Positions 31,115 to 42,122 of a stretch of DNA of 64,000 nt are shown piece by piece. The stretch is from Palaemon carinicauda (Eukaryota; Arthropoda; Malacostraca; Decapoda; Palaemonidae): NCBI RefSeq assembly GCF_036898095.1, contig NC_090728.1, forward strand, positions 85,876,789 through 85,940,788, in the 5' to 3' direction. Below the pieces are notes generated by a model. It was not told the DNA's origin, did no database searches, and saw only the letters and a list, made by a program, of their open reading frames with translations. Within the stretch, counting starts at the first letter, position 1; the number at the start of each line of letters is the position of its first letter. The translations under genes were made by a program, and so were the position numbers.

Positions 31115-32250
31115 AAAGATCATTGATGCTGATATAGTTTATTATAAATAAAGATTAAAAGAATATTCAATTAAAACCAGAAAAGAAAATATGTTATTAA
31201 ACCTAAATAGCATTAAGAAGACCTCATTCTGAAATAAATGATAACATTCATGTAAACTTTAATGGAACCATTATTAAACCCACAAAATCTGTAAAGAATT
31301 TGGGTGTTATTTCGATAGGTATATGACTTTCGAATCACATATCGACGAATTGTACAAGAAAATTATAGGTATTCTTATATATTTAAATGGACAGAGACTC
31401 ATTTGGTCCAGAGATCTGCCTAATTGTGGTACAGTCACTGGCATTGAGCTTGATTAATTATTGTTTTGTTATGTGGGGATCAACAAGTAATATACATATG
31501 AATCAAATTTAAAAACTTCTAAATTTTGCCACTTATGTTGCCATTGCAACTGTGAGGAAATACGAGCTTATAACGCATTTTTGATTAAAACTGAGATAGT
31601 TGAAAATGAAAGATAAATATACTTATGATGTGTGTATCTTTATGTTTAAAGTTTTAAGAAATATGTATCCAGACTGGTTTTATCATTTTAGTATCGTGAA
31701 TTCTGTAACAGGAATCCACACAAGCCCAGCAAACAATCTAGTGGTGAGGAGAGCCAACACCGAAATTGGTTCAAAGGGAATGAGCACAAGAGGTCCACAA
31801 CTTTGGAATAGTTTACCTCCTGTTTTGAGGGATGCAGCATCTTTAACTTCTATTAAGGTTAATCTTAAGAAACATCTTTTTAAATAGAAACGTATAAACC
31901 GTTACACCCTTTCCTACTCTTATACACTTCACTATTGTAAATATATTACAAGAGGAGATTGGCAGCGTCTCACGTCAGATTTTACAAGTACTGTACTAGC
32001 TAATGCTTATACTACTAGGATTATCTGAATATTAATGTGTTTCTGCTTTAGAGTTTTCTGAATGTTTTATCTTTTCTCCCTATTGTGAAAATATTTAAGA
32101 TATAACTTTACCTTAGAGATTTCTATATTACTAGCTTTTTAGTCTGACGATTTGTGTAAAATGAATTCTAATATTTTTACTATGCAGTATTAAGCTAAAT
32201 GTAAAGAATACCAATGTAACATTAGAAATAAAGGATTTTATTATTATTAT
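31115..32250 (+). mobile_element. LINE fragment, 3' end of RT and 3' tail
   Basis: Plus strand. Decayed RT sequence (KSVKNLGV, ALSLINYCFVMWG in broken frames) leads to an open stretch at 31600..31887, followed by an AT-rich untranslated region ending in (TTA)n near 32237-32250. The layout and the ending fit the 3' end of a CR1/L2-type non-LTR retrotransposon, truncated at its 5' end. Confidence 0.75.
31600..31887 (+). pseudogene. C-terminal domain of a LINE reverse transcriptase
   Basis: Ninety-five codons: YTYDVCIFMFKVLRNMYPDW, VVRRANTEIGSKGMSTRGPQ, LWNSLPPVLRDAASLTSIKV, and the end KKHLFK. The RANTE...GPQLWNSLP...S...FKK(H)LFK order is characteristic of the C-terminus of CR1/L2-like LINE proteins. 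The catalytic part upstream is not intact. Confidence 0.78.
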
Positions 32251-33971
32251 TTAAAAATGCCACTGGCATTGTACGACACATCATGTCCAAGGATCTTGGC
32301 AAGGATGAACCTGCTATCTTCACCCCTAGCCTCCAACAGATATCTATTTCTTTCTGTGCTATAAGTGGGGCATTGTCAACAAATGCCTCACTGTTGAGGG
32401 AATCAATCAGTTGTCGCAATATGGTTGGTGTTGGCCAGCCAGCAGAAACTCATGTCATTCAAGTGTAATCAATGAGGAGACGACAAAGAGTAGTCTCCCA
32501 TTTTTGGGGCATCCCATTATACCTCAAAGGGGATATAACAATCCCAATTCCTCTCATTTTATTTTCGGTTAAACTATCCCAATGCTGTTGCCAATTGTTA
32601 TAAATAAAATTCTTAATTGCTGGTAAAACGTCATTACAGAGAATGGGATACCTTCTTGGTAGCAACTTGGCTGCAGCACTCTTTGCCAGTGAATCTGCCT
32701 CTTCATTTCCAGATACACCTACGTGTGCCGGAATCAAGCAAAATCGAACTGTTATACCTTTCAGGCCAATAATTAAAAGCCACTCTAAAATCTTTAAAAC
32801 TAAGGAGTTACTAGAATTAAAACCTTCTAAAGTTTGAAGGACACTTCTTGAATCACTATACTGTAAATGGTAATATTTCCCTCCTTTTTAACGCTATTTT
32901 CTCAATAGCGGTTAGTATGCCATACATTTCAGCAGTAAATGTGGAAAATATTGGAGGAAATGCACCTCTACAGTTAAAAGAACTACTATATACTTTAAAT
33001 CTAACGCCAGCATCAGATTTGGAGCCATCGGTTTATATAAAAAGTGATTCCCTATGTTCTTCAACATGTTCCATAAAAAGAGTCCTAGCTTCTGATAGTC
33101 ATGTTTCTTTTTAATGATACCTTCAATGTTGCACCTTACTTCTAATTATATCAAGACTGTTTAATCATTATTTCACCCGAAAGCCATAAGGTTGAGGAGA
33201 TTTTGGGTGCAACTCAAAGTATGTTGAGTGCCTTACAAGGCTTGCAGTCTGAAAGGCTTAAGAGTTAGGGAGTCTTTGTGACCTAAACCAATACCGAATA
33301 ATAGGAGACATTCGGTAATGATCTAAAGGTAACTCTCCAGCCTCAACAAGCAGACTTGGGATAGGTGAGGTTCTAAACGCTCCAGTGGACAATCTCATAC
33401 CAGCATGATGTATTGAATCTAATATCTTTAATCGGCTTAGGGTGGCTGAGGAGTATATTTCACACCCATAACTATTTTTGGAAAAATTAAGGCCTTGTAT
33501 AATATCAAAATAGTTTTATGGTCTGGCCCCATGATGTATGGGACAATACTGTACTTTTAAAAAATTCAGAGCCTCAAGACATTTAGCTTTTAATGCCTTT
33601 AAGTGAGGAACCCATGTAAGCCTACAATCGAAAATCAATCCTAAAAATTTAGCTTCACCTACACATGAGATCCATTGACCTTCCATGTATATATTCGGGT
33701 CTGGATGTACTCCCCGAATATGACAGAAATGGACAATAGTAGTTTTGCTTGTTGAAAACTTAAACCTGTTCATATCAGCCCACTGAATAATTCTGTCAAT
33801 TGCGAGTTGTAGTTTTCTCTCAACCATTGCCATTCTAGTTCCAGCAAATGATATGGAGATCATCCATAAATAGTGTTGAGGGAATATCTTGGGAATGACT
33901 GAGGATATCCCATTAATTGCTAATGCAAATTGGGTTACACTCAGCACACTACCCTGGGGAACTCTTTCTAG
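32222..33971 (-). mobile_element. LINE fragment of the Jockey/I group, RT plus RNase H
   Basis: Minus strand: RT at 33516..33986 and RNase H at 32459..32737, with about 700 bp of decayed connection between. Having RNase H downstream of RT marks an I-like non-LTR element. It abuts the oppositely oriented LINE at about 32250. Together they split DIRS E2; GACATC occurs at both outer junctions (31109..31114 and 33972..33977). Confidence 0.75.
32459..32737 (-). pseudogene. RNase H domain of an I-like LINE
   Basis: The frame opens with PAHVGVSGNEEADSLAKSAA, the conserved C-terminal RNase H block containing His and the last catalytic Asp (EEADSLAK). It then reads IKNFIYNNWQQHWDS and CRLLIDYT. Decayed upstream parts of the domain lie at 32740-33100. 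Confidence 0.82.
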
Positions 33972-33986
33972 ACATCCTTTCCGCAC
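33516..33986 (-). pseudogene. Reverse transcriptase fragment of an I-like LINE
   Basis: It begins at the block VPQGSVLSVTQFALAINGIS (RT motif B-like). The catalytic box LFMDDL (FADD-like) is found near 33870 but in another frame, so a frameshift lies between. After this come MAMVERKLQLAIDRIIQWAD, FSTSKTTIVHFC and FLGLIFDCRLTWVPHLKAL, the usual order of the palm and thumb region. Confidence 0.8.
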
Positions 33987-34900
33987 TTCGTTGAGAAAAG
34001 CTTCTCCGGGAGAGAAGGTGCTGGACTGTTTCCAGGTGTGAAGTTAAGGCAAAGCTACGGCTTTGTGTTAGATGTTGGCATGTAGCTGTTTGAGTAGATC
34101 ATGTCGTGGAGGAAGTTCCCTCGGAAGCTCCGTCGGGAGCTGCAGAAAGTTCAGGAACCATTCTGTATGATGCCATAGCAGAGCTATTAGTCATTGATAA
34201 GTTCTTACATATCCTGGCTTGGTTGAGGACTTTCTCATCAGACAGAATGGGAGAAGTGTGTACACATCTATGTTGTCCCACCATTGGAATGCATCTTAAC
34301 AGAGAGCCTGAGGGTCCGGGACTGGGGAACAGTAGAGCGGGAACCTGAAGTTCAGGGCCATTGCAAACAGGTCCACAGATGGGGAACATCACAAAGTCAG
34401 GACTTTGCTGGCTATTAGATGATTCAAAGACTACTTGGAGCCCATTATCTGAGTCACTCTGCTCTGATTGCATGCAAGCACATTCCTGTTACCCAAAATG
34501 AGGCGAAGGGATAGGGACACCAAGCTGTCTCCTGTCCATCTGAGTATTTCTACTACTAGATGGTTGTTGGTACATTTCTGATTCCGACCAAAGGACGGAG
34601 CTGGTTTGGTGCAGCATATGGGGGCCCCTCACCTTCTTTTGATGCATCCGAAAAGAGCATCAGTTCCAGAGGGGGGGGGGGGGGGACGAGACAATTGACC
34701 TCTTTGCGGAGGTTCTCGTCTGTCACCCATGATCTGAGGTCCGTCAGTTATTCTGACCTTAATTGATCCAGGGTGCTTAGGGAATCGTTTGCTTGATTCC
34801 ACTTGGACTTGAGGCGGCATAGGACCCATGAGGAAGGATTTTCCTCCTCCAATCATCGGAAAATGGGAAGAGCATTGGGGTACTTGGTCAACCAATTAAG
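33972..34900 (-). mobile_element. DIRS fragment E2, second piece: RNase H region
   Basis: Continues 31114 in copy E coordinates (about 28690..29690): shared blocks TGTTGGCATGTAGCTGTTTG, GGGGAACAGTAGAGCGGG and CACCTTCTTTTGATGCATCC. It contains a G15 run at 34671..34685. Copy D begins directly after, so D inserted into or next to this fragment. Confidence 0.7.
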
Positions 34901-35245
34901 AATGGTATTTTCATTATTAAATAAATTTTTAAATATACTTACCTGGTAGTTACATATACATAGCTTAAATCTCGCGTTTCGACGTGGCACGACAGAAAAT
35001 TCAAATTCGTGGCGATCGCCGCCATGACAGTAGGTGGTTATACATGAGCGCCATCACTCGTAGGTTATCAGAACCATTCCAAACATTCTTCAGAAATTCC
35101 ATGTCTCTGTTTTCAGAGGTGAGGAGGGAGGGCCCTTTTATATATGTAACTATCAGGTAAGTATATTTAAAAATTTACTTTATAATAAAAATACCATTTT
35201 TAAATATGTAACTTCCCTGGTAGTTACATATATATAGCTGATTCA
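34901..35245. repeat. Left terminal repeat and internal complementary region of copy D
   Basis: The outer end is followed at about 35140..35195 by its complement (GTAACTATCAGGTAAGTATA through AAAATACCATTTT), then by AAATATGTAACTTCCCTGGT through TATATAGCTGATTCACACC, the complement of the now lost right end. Confidence 0.82.
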
Positions 35246-35529
35246 CACCATTGGTGGTGGGTTGAAAAACCTCATCCCATTGGGAATTCGTATAATTGTT
35301 AATAACTACAAATAGAAGTACTAACAATCTGGTTCTAACCTGATAAGGAAGCTGGCTTCACAATGATACTGTCTCATTTCGCCTGCATTCCTTAAGAGAC
35401 TCAGCGATCCACTCAGCGGGCTGTAAAAGTCTCTTGGGGCTACCACAAGGTCCTCGACCTTAGAGTGACTAGACCACCACCCTTGCAAACCTGGCATAGC
35501 CAAGGACACTGATTCTGACCACCTACTCC

Positions 35530-35560
<31 letters not shown>

Positions 35561-35577
35561 TTTTTTTTTTTTTTTTT
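35530..35577. repeat. A27-T21 homopolymer palindrome
   Basis: An A run 35530..35556 is followed without spacer by a T run 35557..35577. It may be a genuine perfect palindrome, two joined expanded runs, or an assembly artefact. Confidence 0.9.
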
Positions 35578-35799
35578 CAAACTAGCTTGAGTTGCATCTC
35601 AGACTGACGGAAGGGTGCGAAACCTTCATAGAAAACCTGTGAACACATTAAAATTAATTTGATTTGCATCGATTGACGGAAGGCTGCGACAACCTCACAG
35701 ACAACCTGTGAACACAAGTACAAGAGAAAAGGCAAGGGTATATATTAAGTTATCGGGAAGAGGCAGTACACCCTTCTCCAACTACGAAGCCGGAGGTAA

Positions 35800-36560
35800 C
35801 GTACAGACCCAGGGAACAGCAATCCTCATACTGGGTCTGGACATCTTTGAGATAGCAGTCTGTGAAGATTTATTTACTTCGTCAGAAAGTAGGCTCCAAA
35901 ATTGACTTCATTTTATTGTGTTTGTAAGCCATAGAAATTACTACAGCTCTAACCTCGTGGTTTTACCTTCTTAAGGATAGGGAAAACTTCTTACTCAAAA
36001 TGATGGAGAGTTTCCCTTATTAAATCCTTAATGAAAAAAGCCAAGGTATTCTTTGATAAAGGCAAAGAGGGCTTTTTAACTGAGTATCAGAGGCTGTCTG
36101 TCTCATCTTTGAAAAGAAAGTCTAGCTGAAGGGAGCAAATTGTATTGTCTCCATTAAAACCCATCTTCTTGCTGATGGCTTTTAACTCTCCTAATCTTTT
36201 GACTGTAGCCAATGAAATTAGGAAAAAAGAGTCTTCTTGGTAAGATACTTTCAAGATGCCTTGTTCAACTGTACAAACCTACTTGAGGTTAAAAAGGCCA
36301 GAACTATCCAGGTTCCACGAGGAGGTTGGATTTTTCCTTCCTCTTAGTCATCTCAAAAGATCTAATGTGATCTGAGAGATCCTTGTTACCTGACATGCCA
36401 ATGTGTCTGTTACGAAAGACGGAGGTTAGTAAGCTGTGGAAGCCCTTGATGAAAGGCACAGTTAGCTTCTCTTTTGTACGCAGATACAACAGAAAACTCT
36501 GCTAAATTGGCTATAGAGGTATTAGAAGAGAAAAGTCTATTATTCCTGTACCACACTCTA
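35800..36560 (-). pseudogene. Tyrosine recombinase of DIRS copy D, heavily decayed
   Basis: The recognisable piece reads FIKGFHSLLTSVFRNRHIGM and GNKDLSDHIRSFEMTKRK (36304..36489), aligning with TIKGYRSMLASVFRH of copies B and C. The 3' part down to 35800 keeps fragments (TSVAF-like and FKDVQTQ-like) only in broken frames. Catalytic residues cannot be read as one frame. Confidence 0.65.
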
Positions 36561-36577
36561 AATATGTACCACTCAGA

Positions 36578-37300
36578 TTAATCAACACTAATAGTGGTAA
36601 TGATCTGGGGGTATCTACCAGCCACTCCATCATCTCCGCAACCCAATGTCTCATGGGCCAAAAAAGGAGCTATCATGGTCATGCGGACGTTGGGCGAATC
36701 CTTGAATCTTTTCAGGACTTTGTCCAGGATCTTGAATAGAGGAAAAGCATACACGTTTAGACCTTCCCAGTTCAGAAGAAAAGCGTCCACTGCGACTGCT
36801 TCTTGGTCTGGTACTGGCGAGCAAAATACCGGCAACCTCTATGTCATTTGTAAGGTGAAGAGGTCTATTGAGTGTTGACCCCACAACATCCAAAGGTTGG
36901 TGCACACCTCGTGACGTAGGGCCCATTCTGCAGTAAGAACTTGTCTTCGGCTGAGCAGATCCATCCTGACGTTTTTCTCCCCTTCTATGAAGTGAGTAAT
37001 CAGGTCTTGGTGAATGGCCACTAGCTCTTTGATATTCATGTGTCATTTCCTCTGAGACTCTATCCACAGATCCCTGTCAAGAATCGTATGCGTCAAACAG
37101 GGACGAAATCGACCTCTCTACTTCAGACAGACCAGACACTTGAAGCGCGCCGTGTGCGCGAACTAAATCGTGTGCTGATTGCTGCGAGAGATCGTCAAAC
37201 GTAGCCGGGTGACCACCAGGGGAAAGTCCTTGCGACATTTCCGGAGTGCCTTGAGCGCGATCTGAACCGATTATCATCCCCAGAAAAATGAAAATCTGTG
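36578..37300 (-). pseudogene. RNase H-downstream region of DIRS copy D
   Basis: Pieces: MNIKELVAIHQDLITHFIEG, EKNVRMDLLSRRQVLTAEWA (end of RNase H), HSIDLFTLQMT, PVFCSPVPDQEAVAVDAFLL, NVYAFPLFKILDKVLKRF. At about 37070 the sequence jumps to gag-like sequence, so the RT and most of RNase H are deleted or displaced here. Confidence 0.65.
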
Positions 37301-38720
37301 AGGGTGTTAGTTAAGATTTGGCCAGGTTACCATCAGACCTAACTGTTGCATTAAGGGCATTATCCTTGAAGAGCCTCCAGACACTTTACTTGTGATTCTG
37401 CTCTGAGTGTTCAGTCGTCCAGTTACAAAGAAAATCCTTACTCCCTTTATGTGAAGTCAGGGAGCCATGTTGGACATCACCCGGGTAAAAAACATACTTG
37501 TACAATGGACTGACGTCCAGAACAGGTTTTCATCCCCACCCCTGAGCTTTTCGGAACTAGGAAAAGTATGTTGTAAAAACCCCTCCGAGAAGGTGTCCTC
37601 TACATTTCTATGACTGATTTCGACAGCATAAGGCTCACTTGTTCTTAAAGAGTGGCTACTTTGTTTCTTGAGTGGACTGTTGTCAACTCTAAGGGTATCT
37701 ACGACATGGGAAGCATAACACGCCTCACTTTTTTTATTCGGTTTGCTGTCTTGAGAATCTGCGAGTTTGACCTCCAGTCGCAATCCTCTGAGTTCCTCTT
37801 GAAGGGGCTCTCCCACGAAAGAGCAGACGAGTGGGAAGAGCCTCCTTTTGTATCCTTGCTAAAAAGCTAGCTGGGAGGACTTATTTAGTAGTCCTAGAGA
37901 AAAAATCTTGCGCAGCCTGTTAATCTCCGAACAAGGGACAAACCTGTAGATAAGAAGAAACAACACATAGTCCTCTTTTTAAGAACTCCTGCCGTGAAAA
38001 GGGGCGGAAAGTTCAATGGGGCGATCCCTCCTTAGATTCTTTTAGACGCGATTTTTTTTCTGCCCGAGAATCGTAAGCGTCCAACAGAGACGAAATTGAC
38101 CTCTTTAATTCAGACAAATCAAATACATGATGAGCGCCGTGTGCGCTAACTGAACGATGTACTGATCGCTGCGAGGTATCGCCAACTGACGATACTTCCA
38201 GCGCGCCTTGATCCCAATCTGTATCGATTGTTGTGAGGGATTGTCAACAGTATTAGGGTGGACACCAGGGGAAAGTCCTTGTGACATTTATCAAACTGGG
38301 GGAGGGGAAAAAGCGTGTACTGACGTAAACTGAGCACCTTTCACCTCCGACGAACTATGCGTCTTACGTGAATGTTTCGGTGATGACACGTCGACTTCGT
38401 CCGCACTGCAGGATGGTTTATTAGGAAACATACGTCTCTTGCGTGAATTTGGCTAGGTTCTTGAACGTAGTGGTTGGCGCCAACCACGTCGCGATTTTGC
38501 GTCGTCCGACGAAGACGCAGACATTTTAACCTCGCCTTTCTTGTGTCGAGGGGGAGTGATCTGGGGATCGTCAACATGATCGCTCGAGGGGAAACATCCT
38601 TTGGCCTTTCGACATTCCTTCTCCCAGGGGTTGGGGAGCATGGAAGAGGTCCCCGGCAGGGATTATGACGGACACGAACGGACGGACCCTCCACTGCACT
38701 GACATCGAACACTAGCACTT
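37300..38720 (-). pseudogene. RT remnant and gag-like pieces of DIRS copy D
   Basis: An RT remnant lies at 37320-37700 (weak; YAVEISHRNVE and FTRVMSNMAP). The gag start lies near 38700 (VSAVEGPSVRVRHNPCRGPL, PTPGRRNVERPKDV), matching copies B and C. A gag segment with MSQGLSPG occurs twice (37077..37277 and 38070..38290), about 1 kb apart. This is badly decayed; only the N-terminal block is convincing. Confidence 0.55.
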
Positions 38721-39110
38721 TTAATTATTTCACATTAGATCTTAATAGACCTTTCGTTGCGAGAGATTATACTCTTTCGTCAAGGGCTAGAAAGAAAATA
38801 CAATAGAATATATGATTAATACTAGTATTCTCAAAATCGAAATATAAAATAACGATACAAGTAATTATGAAAACAAAAAACTATTGTCAAGAGTATTACG
38901 TATCGTAGATTGACTGCATTGCGTCATTATATGTGCCATTGAACACTAGCACTTTAAACTATTTCACATTAGATCATAATAGACCTGCTTGTTGCGAGAG
39001 ATTATCCTCTTTAGCCAAGGGCCAGAATGAAAATACAATAGGATATATGAATAATATTAGTATTCTCAAAATAACGATACAAGTATTGTGAAACAAAAAT
39101 GATCGTTTAA
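38699..39110. repeat. Direct duplication of about 170-190 bp in leader of copy D
   Basis: The block starting GAACACTAGCACTTT at about 38708 recurs at about 38941, with CATTAGATC(T/A)TAATAGACCT, GCGAGAGATTAT and AGTATTCTCAAAAT in both. Confidence 0.8.
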
Positions 39111-40124
39111 TATCTGACATCTCCCTTAGTAATAACACGAGCGTAAAATGACTGTACGCTCGAGAAAAACTCTAAATAAAAAATTGACTAAGGGAAATAT
39201 ACTAATAGGACAAATTTATACTTGAAAATAATATATTTCCCTACATATACACATAGTTATGCTTTGTAAGCTAAAATTTTAAAAATTTCTTGCAAGAAAA
39301 GAAAATAATTCACATAATGCAAGTCATACTAAGCAGATTACGTCACAGGATTGTGACGTCATCACGATGGCGGACTGAATTCCTTCAAGGTAATCACATT
39401 CCGCTCTGCTAAGAGTTACGTTACAAAATAGTGACATCACAATGTTTAATGAAGAAAATGTCTTCCTTCCATTATAACTTTAAGAGCTGTTCGTTAATAA
39501 AGTGGGGGGAAAAAATCTTTGATCCCTCAATGTACGAACAAGGAACGAAAACAAATACATACATGCTCCCTGCTAATTACAGTGCGGGAAGTAAGAGCAG
39601 TTCGAAAGCTGGTCAAGCCCAACAACCAAACATTAACAACAGAAGAGCCATTACTGCATCTGGACATCTTTGCTTGAAAATCAAGTTCAATTAAACTGTC
39701 CAAGTTGGACCAGCAAAAAACTATCCTATACAATATCTTCGATAGTTGAAAGGCAGCGAAAGCTATTAACAATAATCAGACAAAAGGTACTTCATCAAAT
39801 TGTAGTATAAAGTAATATATCCACGAAACGAATTCCTGAGGTGTTGACTCGATCAACGACAGAATTTCTGAAGAATGTTGGGAATGGTTCTGATAACCTA
39901 CGAGTGAAGAGCTAAAGGTTTGCATAGTTAAGAAAAATACAAATTATTTCCAAATTTGTCATTTGTTTCGAGACGAATACAAACACTTTTGCTTTTCTCA
40001 GTGGATACCCTTAGGTGGGTGGACGACCTAAAACTAACTAGCTGTTTCCTGGCCCGAGGTGTTAATCTGTGCTTCCCGTGACCTTAATAGATACACCCTG
40101 ACACCCGTTGAGATACTATCACTA
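39111..40124. other. Leader of copy D, truncated right end, then unclassified repeat fragment
   Basis: To 39912 this is the leader and right repeat of copy D. From about 39925, AAATACAAATTATTTCCAAA and TTTGTCATTTGTTTCG resemble the family-2 internal complementary region, followed by about 150 bp I cannot classify. No gene seen. Confidence 0.5.
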
Positions 40125-40462
40125 GGTTTAAAGGTTTAAAGGTCGCTCATGAATGGCAGAGGCAAGGGACAGTGACATTGCCATAGCAATCAGGACAATG
40201 CCCTAGAAACTGACCATATATTATATGATCAGCGCCCAAGCCTCCTCTCCACCCAAGCTAGGACCAGGGAGGGCCAGGCAGTGGCTGCTGATGACTCAGC
40301 AGATAGACCTATAGGCTCCCCAAAATCCCCCAACCTTAGCTCACAAGGATGGTAAGGTTGCAGACACTAAATGGCACTAGCGAGTCTGAGTGGGACTCAA
40401 ACCCCCGACTGGGAAACACCAGCACCAGGCAGAGACGTTACCGATCAGGCCACAGCAACCCT
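40125..40462 (-). mobile_element. tRNA-derived SINE
   Basis: On the minus strand the right end starts GTTGCTGTGGCCTGATCGGT (A-box-like) and contains GGTTTGAGTCCC (B-box-like, against GGTTCGANTCC), about 55 bp apart, as in a tRNA-type RNA polymerase III promoter. A conserved body follows, with CTGATCATATAATATATGGT and GGGCATTGTCCTG, and it ends in TTTAAACC repeats. It is a SINE, not a tRNA gene: there is no complete cloverleaf and the body is long. This body type is widespread in decapod genomes, as far as I recall. Confidence 0.82.
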
Positions 40463-40479
40463 GTGACTGGCCAGACAGT

Positions 40480-42122
40480 AATGCATTGAATCCCTCTCTC
40501 TGGTTACGAATTATTTTTTCTTTGCCTACACATACACCAAATAGTCTGGCCTATTCTTTACAGATTCTTGTCTTTCCTCATACACCTGAAAACAATGAGA
40601 CTACCAAACACTTCTTCAACCAAGGGGTTAATCACTGTACTAACTGTTCAGTGTACATTCCTTTTGGTAAGGGTAGAAGAGACTCTTTAGCTACGGTAAG
40701 CAGCTCTTCTAGAAGGACACTCCAAAATTAAACCATTATTCTCTAGTCTTGGGTAATATCATAACCTCTGTACCATGGTCTTCCACTGTCTTGGGTTAGA
40801 GTTCTCTTGCTTGAGGGTACACTTGGGCACACTATTCTATCTTATATTTTTTCTCTTCTTGTTTTTTTGAAATGGTGTGTTGGGCAGGATAGCTGGTGAT
40901 TTATCAAGAGGTTGTCTTTTCCTTATCTGATTTTTTTCTTCTCAAAACCATCCTTACTGTCCTCCCTTCAGTTGAAGTGGCTATCCTGGAGGGTATTTAG
41001 CCTTGCATGGTGTATCGGCTCCTCCATGTTGACCAGTTTTCAGACTTTCTTTCCATAATCTATGGGTTTGATCAATCACTTCATTTACATTTCTGTACAT
41101 ATTGTTTTTGTTATAATTCTTGTTAACCTATTTTTAAGTATGATGTCTCGTTTTTATTACCATTAATTCTTATACTGTCTGGAGACATTGAGCAAAATCC
41201 GGGACCAGTACGTCCTAGATTTCGTCAATGTCGTCTACTGTATTGCAATATTCGTGGTCTTCATGCAAATATTCAAGACCTTAGTTGTGTCCAGACAGTA
41301 TGATATTCTTTTGTGCTCAGAAACTCTGGTTTCTAATATGAGGCACTACTGAGCTCCTTATAACTGGTTTAAGAAGACAATAATGTTGAAACGTGATGCC
41401 ATCCCTAGGACCAGGGGAATGGCGGTGTATATTAGGTCCGAGTACCCTGCTTCTCATAAGTCCTGCTATGAATGTGGATGTCATGAGATTCAGGTAATAA
41501 AAGTTTGTGGCAGGCATAACAACTTTTATTTGCGTTTGATCTAGCAGAATCCAGACATGGATAATTCTATCTTCGATTGTCTTCTTACCATTATGGCTAA
41601 AATACAAGAAGATGATAGAAAGGCTTCTTTTGTCTTTATTGGTGATTTCCATGCTCACCATAAGGAGTGGTTAAGTTCTGTTTCTCCTACCGATCGCCAT
41701 GGCTTAAGAGCTTTAGACTTTCCCTCTGAATCAGGATGTGAGCAAATCATAAGTGAAGCTACTCACAGGTCTGGTAATTGCTTGGATCTCATATACACTG
41801 ACTCCCCTGACATCATAACAAGGAAGGTTGGTTCTCCAGTAGAGACATCTTATCACGCCTTGATTTCATTAGTAGTAAAGACTGAGCAGACTGTCCCTGA
41901 TGTATCATACTCTTGTAAAATTTATATATCTCAAGCAGACTGGAATGGGATTTTGCATGATCTTATGGGCTTGAATTGGTCACAATTATATAGTAGTGTT
42001 GATCCTGTTGTCCCTTTAAATGAGAATCTAGTTAACATAATTGATAGGCGTATCCCTTCTCGTGTGCTAAGGTACCAAATGAAGGACAAACTGTGGTTCA
42101 ATGATGATCACAGACGTGCTTG
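40480..42122 (+). mobile_element. LINE 5' part (CR1/Jockey-like): 5' UTR, 2A-like motif, endonuclease
   Basis: A long untranslated leader (from about 40500; CTCTAGTCTTGGGTAATATC, ACCATGGTCTTCCACTGTCT) precedes an N-terminal coding segment at about 41166 and an endonuclease domain that runs to 42122. There DIRS copy H begins and the rest of the LINE is lost. The start of ORF2 carries LLSGD-type sequence, here ILSGDIEQNPGP. Confidence 0.8.
41166..42122 (+). pseudogene. LINE ORF2 N-terminus: 2A-like motif plus AP endonuclease domain
   Basis: In order: LILSGDIEQNPGP (2A-like core 41184..41207), RQCRLLYCNIRGLHANIQDL (the Asn of the endonuclease), SETLVS (catalytic Glu, after a frameshift near 41300), RTRGMAVYIRSEY, then FVFIGDFHAHHKEWLSS, LRALDFPSESGCEQIISEAT, NCLDLIYTDSPDI and SYHALISL (the final His). 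An in-frame TAG at about 41545 precedes ATG 41557; from there 41557..42168 is open, though its last codons belong to copy H. The endonuclease would nick target DNA to prime reverse transcription. The RT is missing. Confidence 0.82.

Larger units (their letters stand above)
34901..39912 (-). mobile_element. DIRS-type retrotransposon copy D (family 1 relative), right end truncated
   Basis: The left end (AATGGTATTTTCATTATTAA, then CTTACCTGGTAGTTACATAT) is a diverged version of the family-1 end. The right side at 39838..39912 carries only the inner part of the matching inverted repeat (TTTCTGAAGAATGTTGGGAA, GGTTCTGATAACCTACGAGT), so the outermost bases are lost. The gene order is as in B and C, but RT is largely deleted. 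The copy is about 5 kb against 6.4 kb for B. Confidence 0.82.

Noticed and set aside
40370..40462. Possible tRNA gene
   Set aside because: A- and B-box-like sequences are present but no complete cloverleaf, and a long SINE body follows.
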